Part shown: positions 10,101 to 19,860 of the stretch, one piece after another | How positions within the stretch are numbered: the first letter of the stretch is position 1 | Layout of the letters: each line of letters starts with the position of its first letter | Origin: Rhizophagus sp. LPA8_4_AMF | Lineage: Eukaryota; Glomeromycota; Glomeromycetes; Glomerales; Glomeraceae | Length of the DNA: 25,716 nucleotides | Assembly: GCA_021464525.1 (NCBI GenBank) | Contig: JADRCO010000842.1 | Location: forward strand, 1 to 25,716 | Reading direction: 5' to 3' | Notes under the pieces: model-generated | Told to the model about the DNA's origin: nothing | The model's database searches: none | Seen by the model: the letters and a program-made list of their open reading frames with translations, nothing else | Program-made: the position numbers and the translations under genes

Positions 10101-10666
10101 GAGAAACCTACAATTGATTTTCGTATATTTGTTAAATAATAATCATTACACATATTGCACGAAAAGTTCTTAATGAAATACCATTTAGCGCCAAGGTTAT
10201 AAATTACTATTTGTTCTAAAGTCTCAATACATGAAAGACGCATCAAAGCTTCTTCGTTAAATACATTGTCTAAAATAAAATGAAGTATGCCAATATAGTT
10301 TGTATGTAGCTGAGAAAACAATGGAGCACGATGCCTATCATCATTGGCCAAAAGACGCGCAAGAAAACGAATTGATAATGCCATAATCCTGTAATCTTCG
10401 TGCACTCGCATGATGCAAGACTATATAAAAGTTCAACTAATTTATTAAAAAGAAATAAAAAAATTATAATTAAAGTCTTTATTTTGATAACAACTACACA
10501 CACGTATTATATCCAGGATGTCCCATTCAATGAATTTGACCACTGTTTTTGGACCTTGCGACGCGTATTCTGATAAGTATGATAACACTTTTTCATGAAT
10601 TGTGTCGTCTACTATGTCTTTAGACATACGTGGCAAAGATTTCACAATATTTTGAAGTTTCTCCAT
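7135..10666 (-). CDS. BRAT1: BRAT1-like HEAT-repeat protein, 875 aa, 13 exons
   Basis: Exons on the minus strand: 10666-10502, 10420-10152, 10107-10044, 9958-9683, 9597-9444, 9357-9074, 9003-8893, 8811-8656, 8574-8344, 8276-8157, 8082-7883, 7810-7588, 7509-7135. Phases agree throughout. The product is all-helical and HEAT-like. Segments match human BRAT1 as I remember it: RWDIRDSILEF (human CWEVRDSALEF), DSEAFVRRAVMELM (SEGFPRRAVMQVF), DDPDFYVR, and above all the C-terminus DCYF (human ADCY). Length is close to human (821 aa). BRAT1 binds the INTS9-INTS11 nuclease of Integrator and was first described with BRCA1/ATM. Introns 10 and 11 have GC donors and intron 2 is only 44 bp. The start ATG lies 166 bp from the divergent RPS13 gene. 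The family call is strong at the C-terminal half, weaker at the N-terminus. Confidence 0.82.
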
Positions 10667-10832
10667 TATGAAGTTAAAAAATTACAGTATTTGTGTTGAA
10701 TTCAAAAAAAAATGAATTTTCCGCGCATTTTTATGTACGACAATTATATAAAAAATAGTGATCGGCGTAAAAAATTTTTCCTCCTCTTTCGTCTCCTCTT
10801 TGTAGGATAAGTATAATAAAAAGTCAGCCAAA
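10667..10832. promoter_or_regulatory. Bidirectional promoter between BRAT1-like gene and RPS13
   Basis: Only 166 bases separate the two divergent start codons. The region holds a TATATAAAAAA stretch near 10746-10755 and, on the RPS13 side, a long pyrimidine tract at 10775-10801 (TTTTTCCTCCTCTTTCGTCT and on), as expected near transcription starts of ribosomal protein genes. Confidence 0.6.
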
Positions 10833-11514
10833 ATGGGTCGTATGCACGCTCCCGGTAAAGGTATTTCTGATTCTGCTCTTCCATACCGACGGACTCAACC
10901 TACTTGGTTAAAGACTACAGCCGAAGACGTACGTGAACAAATTTTCAAATTTGCAAAAAAGGGCATGACACCTTCACAAATTGGTGTTAATCTCAGAGAT
11001 TCTCACGGTATCGCACAAGTGAAGAGCGTTACCGGGAATAAGATTCTCCGTATATTGAAATCAAATGGTACGAATTTGATATTTTGATTTAATTCAAAAA
11101 AAAAAAGGAAAAAAAAAATTATTATTTTTTTCTTTAAAAAATAAGAATTCCATCCATCTAAATCCTTCATCATTTAAGGATTGGCACCTGAAATTCCTGA
11201 AGATTTATATCATTTAATCAAGAAAGCTGTTGCTGTTCGTAAACACTTAGAACGTAATCGTAAAGATAAAGACGCCAAATTTAGATTGATCTTGATTGAA
11301 TCTAGAATTCATCGTCTTGCCAGATACTACAAGAAAGCTGGTCAATTAGCACCAAACTGGAAATAGTATCCTTAACAGTTTTATAATTTATAAATGATCT
11401 TGATTTCGTAAACAAGAAATATTTTCTCTCTGCATTTTATTCTCCATGGTATTATTATACCTTAACTTGTTTTTTTACAGCGAATCTTCAACTGCAAGCG
11501 CCTTGGTTGCTTAA
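10833..11514 (+). CDS. RPS13: 40S ribosomal protein S13 (uS15), 151 aa
   Basis: Exons are 10833-11067, 11179-11365 and 11481-11514, with introns of 111 and 115 bp. The last exon supplies only the final [10 protein letters not shown]. The product has exactly the 151 residues of animal and yeast S13. It starts [20 protein letters not shown] and contains [39 protein letters not shown] and [13 protein letters not shown], near-identical to the family. It is a component of the small ribosomal subunit that contacts 18S rRNA. The pyrimidine-rich leader upstream suggests growth-linked expression like other ribosomal protein genes. The introns show no obvious box C/D or H/ACA snoRNA, although RPS13 introns host snoRNAs in vertebrates. 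Confidence 0.98.
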
Positions 11515-11986
11515 GTATATTGAGTATTTTATCTTCTTATTATCAGACTCATAATTCAAAATGAAAAAATTATTTTAAGGATTAGATCCAAAATTCTTTA
11601 TTAAAATTAATTAATATTCTACGATTATTCGTTAAAAAAAATATTTATTATGTTGCATGATTGTTTTACTGAGAATTTGTAATGATATTCGTCGTGTATT
11701 TGTGGATAATTGTCTTTTCTATTCTTATTTGAAACATGGGATATGATGAACAAAACAATACTGAAACTTTATGTTTAATGAAGTTATCAAACATTAAATA
11801 TTATGTATTCGCACTGTCTGATCTCAGTTTCAAAAAGAATTGATAAGTCGAAGCAAAGTCATTTTGAATTGAATGGAGGACTTTTTTTTAAAGAATTATT
11901 TTTAAAGAATCAATGTTAAGAATTTATAATATAAAAATTTTAATTATATACAAATGAATCTTGCACGTGTAATAAGTCATCAATAT
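11515..11986. other. Intergenic region between convergent RPS13 and CZIB
   Basis: 472 bases of AT-rich DNA between two convergent genes. No open frame, RNA gene or repeat is supported. It should contain the 3' untranslated regions and poly(A) sites of both genes. A CACGTG core lies near 11964. Confidence 0.6.
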
Positions 11987-12936
11987 TTATGCGCGCCTAA
12001 ATTCAGATTCTATCTCCGAAATTCCAACGGGAACACCACCCTTTGAATATAAATAATTTAAACATCATACTTTAAATAAAGTAAAAGCAGGTGGAAGACA
12101 TTAAAAAGTACCTTTTCATCATATTCGGCCCAATCACCTTCAGTAAGATCAATATCTTCGAATACAGTTCCTGATTTGATCCCTACAGCTTTAAAACCAG
12201 CCTGATAAATTTAAATCGTGAAATCGTGCATACACGTGACCGATAGCAAAAAAAAAAATTTTTTTTTAGCAAGTTGCGTCAACTCGAATTAAAAATTTTG
12301 AACACAATAATCATATATCTTTACTCTAGGTTCAAAATCGATTAATTCTAATCCTCTGCATTCAATAATTGCCATTTTAGCAAATTTTCCATTATTTTCA
12401 ATAGTATAAGGCTTAATTGGAGATGTGTCAAATTCTACAAACGTCAAGATTATTGATTATAGTGTTAATTATATTAACAAATAATAAATGATAGCTTACG
12501 TGCTGAACTTTCTCGTTTGCAGAATTTACAACGCATTACAAAATTCGCAGTTCCTCTTGATCCTGGTAACTCATTTTGAGCCTATACAAAATTAAACTTG
12601 AATCAAAAATATTTGGACCATACGAACGAAAAACTTACCATCCGGTTCATTCCAACCCAGTTGTCATTTTCCTCGTTACAACTTGTGCATTTTACCTTAT
12701 AACAAAATTCCACGAAAGAATTACTCAATAATCAAAAAATCTTCGAATTAAAAAGCGAGTTAAAACCTTAAAATGCCACTCATAATCATCGTCACCTGGT
12801 CCAACCTCCGTCACGTTTTCAAGTTCTGCCTTAAAATGAAGAGCGAGTTTCTATACAAGCCAAAAGAGTTCAATTGCTAATTAAGAAAAACAAAAAGAAT
12901 AATAAAAAATGAAAGAAAAAAGCTACACACCACCAT
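11987..12936 (-). CDS. CZIB: CZIB-like CXXC zinc-binding protein (UPF0587/C1orf123 family), 160 aa, seven exons
   Basis: Minus-strand exons: 12936-12931, 12850-12767, 12695-12639, 12581-12500, 12434-12325, 12201-12112 and 12040-11987. The first exon is only six bases (Met-Val); this follows from the open frame and the start MVKLALHFKAELENV, which matches the family start. Two CXXC pairs, KCTSC (C33, C36) and RCKFC (C67, C70), form the expected zinc site. IIECRGLELIDFEP and DLTEGDWAEYDEK match the conserved C-terminal half. At 160 residues the length equals the human protein. The molecular role of this family is poorly defined; a link to metal handling has been proposed. It shares a 126-bp upstream region with the divergent gene at 13063. 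Confidence 0.93.
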
Positions 12937-13062
12937 TTTTTGTTACGGCATACGTAAAGATCAATTGTGTCTATATATATTTTGAAAGATTGACAATGAT
13001 CAGTACGACATATTTAGAATTTTTAAAATTTATCCGATAATCATTAAATTTTATCTTCAAAT
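12937..13062. promoter_or_regulatory. Bidirectional promoter region, CZIB and the 13063 gene
   Basis: 126 bases between two divergent start codons. It carries a TATATATATTTT tract at 12972-12983. Specific transcription factor sites cannot be named. Confidence 0.45.
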
Positions 13063-14301
13063 ATGCGAAAAAGTAACCAAGCGATACGTTCTTTGAGCTC
13101 TTTTTCTCTATTTACTCACAAAAATATAGGTATTACCTCTTCATTAACTCGTTCAAAAAGACTTTTCCCTCATTTTATTCCAGGGTTTACGTTACGAGTT
13201 TCAGTGTCATCTTCTTCACCTTCTCCACCGGGTCCACCAAAAGACCCTATACCCGCACCTGATCCATCTGATATAAATCCTCCGATTAATAGTTTACCAC
13301 CCCCTAAGAAAACTGGTTATTCGATAACTTTTCGTGTGTAATCTTTTATCTTTATTTGTTAAATCAACAATTAAATAGGATATAAGGATATAAAATGAAA
13401 TACTCTTTTATTTATAATAGCTTGGCTTTACGGTAATCAATCGCCACGGATAAAACATTATCCATATCCAATAACAAATTTTTGGACTTCTCTAATATCA
13501 TTATTACCAGCATTTTTTCAACATGAATTATGTAAGTGGGCAATGTCGAGATTGTTAAAAAGCGCGGTGTCCGCTGAATATTTTCCAGAACAATTTCTAC
13601 AAGGAGGTATAATATTCTTTTTATAGAACTTAACTCTTTTCGTACATAAGTAATAAAAATCTTTGTAAATTTTAGCCGCATTTGCTGCACGACAAGTATG
13701 TACATCTCTTTCAACTCCATCTGAACGCGATGAATTACAAGATATGTTGACTACTAGATTTTATGATAGAATTATTACTGAACTTGATAAATTAGAATCA
13801 GAGAAATCTAGTATAACTATTGATATGTTAAAAATTTATGGATTAAATATTCGTGATGTATGGATGTCAATTGGACCTAAAAAGGCATATTCTAACACAA
13901 ATAAAGAATATCGTATATTAAAATGGATGACAATGAAATTGGCTATTCGTAATAAACCTTCAGAAGTTGATTTTAATGAATCAAGAGCAAAAGTAGCTAA
14001 AAGCTTTAGCGATGGAATTAATTTTAAAGTAGATGTTGAAATAGATGCTGATATGCAATACATTCTAAAATCAGCAAAAAATGAGATTTTTATAAATGAT
14101 CAATCAAGAAGGTTGGTGTTATTTCGATTTGAAAGCCCTTATTTTGAACCTGCTGATCGAATATATTACAAAGTATCTTCTGATAATGGTGAAGAGTCAA
14201 ATTGGACTTGGCGTGTGGGAGATATTGACTATTTATTGGAAATTGAAGATTTAGAAAACGAAATGAGAGAAGAGAAAGATTCGAATCATTCAGAAGATTG
14301 A
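13063..14301 (+). CDS. Unrecognised protein with probable mitochondrial presequence, 360 aa
   Basis: Exons are 13063-13333, 13421-13606 and 13676-14301, with introns of 87 and 69 bp. An alternative first donor at 13318 (also phase 1) would shorten exon 1 by a few residues. The first 45 residues are rich in Arg, Lys, Ser and Phe with no acidic residue (MRKSNQAIRSLSSFSLF), typical of a matrix-targeting presequence. A Pro/Ser-rich linker (about 50-86) follows, then a folded region with HYPYPITNFWTSLISLLPAF, AAFAARQVCTSL and TTRFYDRIITEL, and a strand-rich C-terminal part ending in an acidic tail. The order of helices followed by strands is loosely like Tim44/MRPL45/Mba1-type domains, but this is only an impression. 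Function unknown. Confidence 0.8.
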
Positions 14302-14384
14302 AAAAAGATATGATTTCATGGATTTAGCACAATATAGTGTTATTATTTTTATTTGTATTTCTTAATTTACATTTGATCCGTAAA

Positions 14385-15786
<1,402 letters not shown>

Positions 15787-15962
15787 AGTTTTGTAATCTT
15801 TTTTAGTGATGTAATACTGACAAAAAAAGATGAAATTTTTTTTACAGTACGCACGTGTTAAATAATGTTTGATAAATCAAAAAATCCTATTTGTTTGTTA
15901 CATATACATGTGAATTTTTCCGATTAAATACAAAAAAAAAATTGCAAAAAAATTGTCTTTGA
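15787..15962. promoter_or_regulatory. Bidirectional promoter region, HEM2 and the peroxin gene
   Basis: 176 bases between divergent start codons. It contains a GCACGTGTT E-box-like site near 15851-15859 and A/T-rich tracts; no clear TATA box. Confidence 0.45.
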
Positions 15963-17549
15963 ATGTCCACATTTAATCAACAAGCTTTTTTCCTTGCAAA
16001 TATTAACCCAATAGATTTGACCATGTCGGATACTACAGATATCACTAACATGCCAAATATTAAAGTAACTACAGGATCATCGTCGTCGTCTTCGCAGATA
16101 TCGTCTCCTCCACCTGTTGACTTTTTATATTCTACACCACCCAGTATAACCCGTGTTTTAACATATACTTCACCATTTGTACACTTTTTTTCATATTTTT
16201 TATCTTTGGTTACCTGGTCAACGGGAAATCCTTCAGAATCTTGTTTATTAGTGGCTGCCTGGTGGACAATTTGCCTTTACCCAACCGAAATTATAATATA
16301 CGGAACTCATATATTTCTATTAGCTTGGATAGGTTGGAAATGGGTTGAAAAAGGTAAAAGCGAAAAACTTGGAAAACCAAGCTCAGTTTCAAAATCCACT
16401 TCACAACTTGATTTGAATAGAACCGTTTCAGAAATACACACCATATCTGATAAACTTACGTCATTTCACGCTCTTATTAATCTAATTCGTTCAAATGTTG
16501 ATTGGACAAATTCTTCACAAACGCAAAAAGTTGTACGTGGATTAATATATTCATATCCAATTTGGTTAGTATTGACATATTTCGTTTCATTAACATGGAT
16601 TTTCATTATTTTGGGAACATTTGGATTAGTATGGCATAGTCCATGGTTTAAATTTACTCGATATATTCTTATTAAATCACCGTTATTTCATGGAATTATG
16701 GATTTAATATGCGTGTATGTTTGTGGAGGTAATTTATCACAACAAGGAGAAAGGGATGGATTTTCTGTTAGAGCTTTTGGAACTTTGATTAGTAAAGCAA
16801 AAGAACAACAAAAGAAACTAGGTAAAAAAGATAATAATAATAAAGATGAAAATAAAACTTGTACAGATTTAATCTTTAGATTTGTTATATATGAGAATCA
16901 ACGTTGGTGGTTAGGTTTAGATTGGACTACAAATTTATTCTTAAATGAAAGACCCGCTTGGTCTGATGAATATAATGAACCGACAAATCCTAAAAGTTCA
17001 TTTGAATTACCACCAACTACTACAATTAGTGAAACACCTGAAGATTCAAACGTTCTAATTAAGAAAACCATGGAATGGAAATGGGAAAATTCAGATTGGT
17101 GGATTGATTACGATGGTGATGTTGATAATGATGGTTGGCAATACGCTGATAATAGGTGGAATAATTTATCTTCAAAGAGTGGTTTTAGAAAATACACCCG
17201 AAGAAGAAAATGGGTTAGAACTGCAAGATTAATTGAAACGATTGAAAAAATTGATAAAAGCGATGAAAGTAAAGACGATGAAGATCAACAAGATCAACAG
17301 GATCAACAAAATAAAGACAATAAACAGAATCAAAAGATTACAGAAATATCAGAAGATTTTGAAACTAAAGAGAATAATAATAAACCTCCTCCATATTCCT
17401 TATCGTTAAATTCAAGTAATTCAAGTGATAATAAATCTAAATCTTTACCACGTATTTCAAGAAAAGCCAATGGAAAATTTGATGCTGAATCCATTTCTTT
17501 TGCTGTTTCATCTGAAAAAGAAAATCAAGATGGAAACCCGATTAAATAG
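15963..17549 (+). CDS. Pex24/Pex30-like peroxin with dysferlin domain, 528 aa
   Basis: A single exon. Residues 1-55 are Ser/Thr-rich. Hydrophobic segments lie at about 61-85, 92-126 and 192-224, the last two looking like hairpin membrane anchors. DysFN follows at about 302-330 (FVIYENQRWWLGLDWTTNLF, then ERPAWSDE), and DysFC at about 371-425 (WKWENSDWWIDYDG, DGWQYADNRW, YTRRRKWVRTARL). This architecture is that of the fungal Pex23/Pex24/Pex30 group, ER proteins acting at contact sites that control peroxisome number and lipid droplet formation. The tail after 425 is low-complexity, Gln/Asp/Asn-rich and probably disordered. A second in-frame ATG at 16023 (residue 21) is an alternative start. 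The exact paralogue cannot be decided from sequence alone. Confidence 0.9.
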   Translation: MSTFNQQAFFLANINPIDLTMSDTTDITNMPNIKVTTGSSSSSSQISSPPPVDFLYSTPPSITRVLTYTSPFVHFFSYFLSLVTWSTGNPSESCLLVAAWWTICLYPTEIIIYGTHIFLLAWIGWKWVEKGKSEKLGKPSSVSKSTSQLDLNRTVSEIHTISDKLTSFHALINLIRSNVDWTNSSQTQKVVRGLIYSYPIWLVLTYFVSLTWIFIILGTFGLVWHSPWFKFTRYILIKSPLFHGIMDLICVYVCGGNLSQQGERDGFSVRAFGTLISKAKEQQKKLGKKDNNNKDENKTCTDLIFRFVIYENQRWWLGLDWTTNLFLNERPAWSDEYNEPTNPKSSFELPPTTTISETPEDSNVLIKKTMEWKWENSDWWIDYDGDVDNDGWQYADNRWNNLSSKSGFRKYTRRRKWVRTARLIETIEKIDKSDESKDDEDQQDQQDQQNKDNKQNQKITEISEDFETKENNNKPPPYSLSLNSSNSSDNKSKSLPRISRKANGKFDAESISFAVSSEKENQDGNPIK

Positions 17550-17739
17550 AGTTCTTCGTAATGAGCATATACATATACATATATTTCATTATTTATTTAC
17601 GTTTTAATATAATAAAAAAAAATAATAATAATAAATAAAATAATGGTTGTTATAATTATGAAGTTTATTCTCAATTTAATGTCATAATTTCATGTAATGA
17701 ATGTGAAATAAATTTTTTAGGCTGAAGTGATAATATTTT

Positions 17740-18326
17740 TCAATTTTTCAATTTTTCGGATTTTTCGGATTTTTCATACTTTTGTTTATCATTTGTATCA
17801 GAAGTATTAAAAGTATTAGAGGACTCGGTAGTTGAAGCAACTGTAATTTTTGACACATCTATATGTTTTGCGTCTTCTGTAACTAAATCGATTTTTTTGG
17901 CATCTTCTGTAACCAAATTTGCTTCCTCTTCTGTATCATCATCATCGTCATCTAATTCTAAATTCTCACATTATATTAGATAAAACCTAAGCGAAAAGTA
18001 TATTTAAAATATTTATTAAAATAACTATACTAACCATCACCATACTCATCAGGATGTTCTCTAAAACAATCTTTCATTTTCTGAAATTGTTCCAGACAAT
18101 CAACACCTTTTGGTTCCGCCTTTGAATAAATAAAACATGAAAATGCTGCTTTAAATTGCTCTCCACAAGATCCTTTAGCCATTCCTCCTAGACACGGACA
18201 ATCCCAATTAATTTCTCCAGTTTCTGGATTGAATGCATCAGACTGTTCATTTTCATTTTCTGAAGGCGATAAGGTTTCTTGTGAAATTGTTGCCGTTTCT
18301 ACATTCGTCTGTTGTGTAGTGGTCAT
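17740..18326 (-). CDS. MIA40: MIA40/CHCHD4 intermembrane-space import oxidoreductase, 169 aa
   Basis: Minus-strand exons: 18326-18035 and 17957-17740, with a 77-bp intron (phase 1). The redox-active CPC motif is at C43-C45 (NWDCPCLGG), followed by a twin CX9C: C54/C64 and C77/C87, with aromatic and aliphatic residues between them as in the substrate-binding cleft. The family introduces disulfides into small intermembrane-space proteins and passes electrons to Erv1/ALR. Unlike yeast Mia40, there is no presequence and no membrane anchor; the first 40 residues are polar. The acidic C-terminal tail holds a two-fold repeat, [10 protein letters not shown] then [17 protein letters not shown] site lies at 18391-18396, 65 bp upstream of the ATG. 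Confidence 0.95.
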
Positions 18327-18693
18327 TATTATATTTTTTTTAAAAAAAAAAACGATCTTAACGGAAAATTTTTTAACTGGTATAATTTTTCACGTGCAGT
18401 AGTCATAATGCATTAAATAATAGTCATTGTTTTACGATTAATAAGATATGAATTTTGGATAACATTTATCAAAATTGCAGAAAAGTTTTTTTTTATTTTC
18501 TTGTGGCAATCTAGTTTGAACTATTTGAATTATTCGAATTGGTATATTTATTATCATTATTTTGTATTAAATGATATCTTTCTTACATACAAAAAAAGGA
18601 TTATAATAAATATTGAAAAAATGATAATTTTTTAACTATTTCTTATTATGGAATTTATGAAATTGCAAGTCAGCCACCTAAAAAAAGAAATCC

Positions 18694-18727
18694 GGCAAGC
18701 CAGTTAACTTCTCTAACTAAACTTGCC
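18694..18727. other. Stem-loop
   Basis: GGCAAG at 18694-18699 pairs with CTTGCC at 18722-18727. Inside it AGTTA (18702-18706) pairs with TAACT (18714-18718) around a 7-base loop, with a small internal loop between the two stems. Function unknown. Confidence 0.4.
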
Positions 18728-18864
18728 AACATTTCCGTCGTTTCAATCTTTTATATTAATTTACTGAAACTTACGGTAGAAAGACACTTCACCTCCTACT
18801 AGTTTTTAAAAATATTCTCCTTTCCTCAAGTCTATTGGTTAAAGAGCAAGAAACTAAAACTACA

Positions 18865-19141
18865 TTACTTCACAATTTCTGCTATCTTATTATTTGTCTT
18901 ATCTAACTCTGCTATCGTATTATCTATCACTTCTCCCAATAATACTCCCATTCTTTGAAACCAACTCTGAGATCGACGAACAACTTTCTCTTCCAACTCT
19001 GCTAATTTCTTTTTTATTCTTCTTTCAAGTTTTTAAATTTTTCTTCTTTTCAGTAATCTCATTCAAATCATCCAAATTCGCGAGTTTGTATAAATACTCT
19101 TCACGAGTACTTATCCAAGTTACTAGTATTTTTCTTGACAT
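18865..19141 (-). pseudogene. Frameshifted relic of a charged coiled-coil protein
   Basis: On the minus strand from 19141 an open frame reads MSRKILVTWISTREEYLYKL and on for 38 codons to a TGA. In the next frame, protein-like sequence continues (KLERRIKKKLAELEEKVV, then RRSQSWFQRMGVLLGEV) to a TAA at 18867-18865. The two pieces join smoothly if a small indel in an A-rich stretch is assumed. Codon use and heptad-like Leu/Glu/Lys spacing look like real protein. No upstream start or domain was found, so this is probably a decayed gene or element fragment. The family is not recognised. Confidence 0.4.
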
Positions 19142-19410
19142 GTCTCGTCTAAGTCGTCTTTATGCCAACCTCTCCTCCTCAATATTTTTATTGGAGGGTT
19201 ATCAACGTGAACATGCCGTAATTACCGAGAAATATCATCGGTCTTCATTTTTGTTATGTCTTTGCATTTTTTTCAGTTTGAAATTATTAAACTTAGTAGT
19301 TAATACGAACTATAGTTATATACTTCATAACATCTTTATCAAAATAGTTGTCCTTAAAAATTCATGAACTTCTATTTCTTTAGTTAATCGTGCGCTAGTG
19401 ACAAACAGTA

Positions 19411-19554
19411 TCAGGTATGATTTAAGCCTTCGCGACCAGCATAAGCTGCATCAGCAATTTTATTTAGTACTTGCAATCCCGATGGCATCAATCATTCGAT
19501 ATTTACCATTGTAAATAATTTTTCTGTTGCCCGTTCTTCAACTAGACATCCATT
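19411..19554 (-). pseudogene. Short protein-like relic with internal stop
   Basis: On the minus strand, 19554-19411 reads NGCLVEERATEKLFTMVNIE, a stop, then LMPSGLQVLNKIADAAYAGR and a few more residues to a TGA. The balanced, non-AT-biased composition suggests former coding sequence. The stop and the absence of a start argue that it is dead, or a last exon with an unrecognised upstream part. No family assigned. Confidence 0.25.
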
Positions 19555-19860
19555 TTATACTTTTCAGTTTGTTCAAAACAAATCGTTACACAAAGTGTAT
19601 TTTTCGTCCAATCAAAAATTCGATTGGGTGTTTATTGCGGGCGTTAAGGATGACAAAACTATTTGTAATCCGCCATAGTTGTTCGATAAAATATCGCGAA
19701 AATCGCGCAAGTATTTTGAACTCAAACCTGAACTTTCAAAGTTTACCTAGCTTACTTTTCGAGGCAATTCATAATAAAAAAGGAAGTTATAATAGTTATT
19801 GAAAAAAATATTTTTTATTCATGTATAAAACAAACCATATTATATTTTATATTTTCAAAC

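Larger units (their letters stand above)
18327..19860. other. Gene-poor gap with relics between MIA40 and SRC1-like genes
   Basis: 1.5 kb without an intact gene. It includes the MIA40 promoter side (18327-18450), a stem-loop at 18694-18727, a coiled-coil relic on the minus strand (18865-19141), a second short relic (19411-19554), a GC-richer block at 19640-19760 with self-complementary CGCGAAAATCGCG, and the upstream region of the gene starting at 19861. Two plus-strand open frames (18894-19367 and 19527-19802) have compositions unlike real proteins and lie antisense to the relics. Confidence 0.5.

Noticed and set aside
11068-11178. snoRNA in RPS13 intron 1
   Set aside because: No paired C/D boxes or H/ACA boxes; the intron is mostly A and T runs.
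18894-19367. 157-codon plus-strand open frame
   Set aside because: Ser/Leu/Phe-rich composition is the antisense reading of a charged coiled-coil relic on the other strand.
19527-19802. 91-codon plus-strand open frame
   Set aside because: No motif, and it overlaps the relic on the opposite strand; probably a chance frame.
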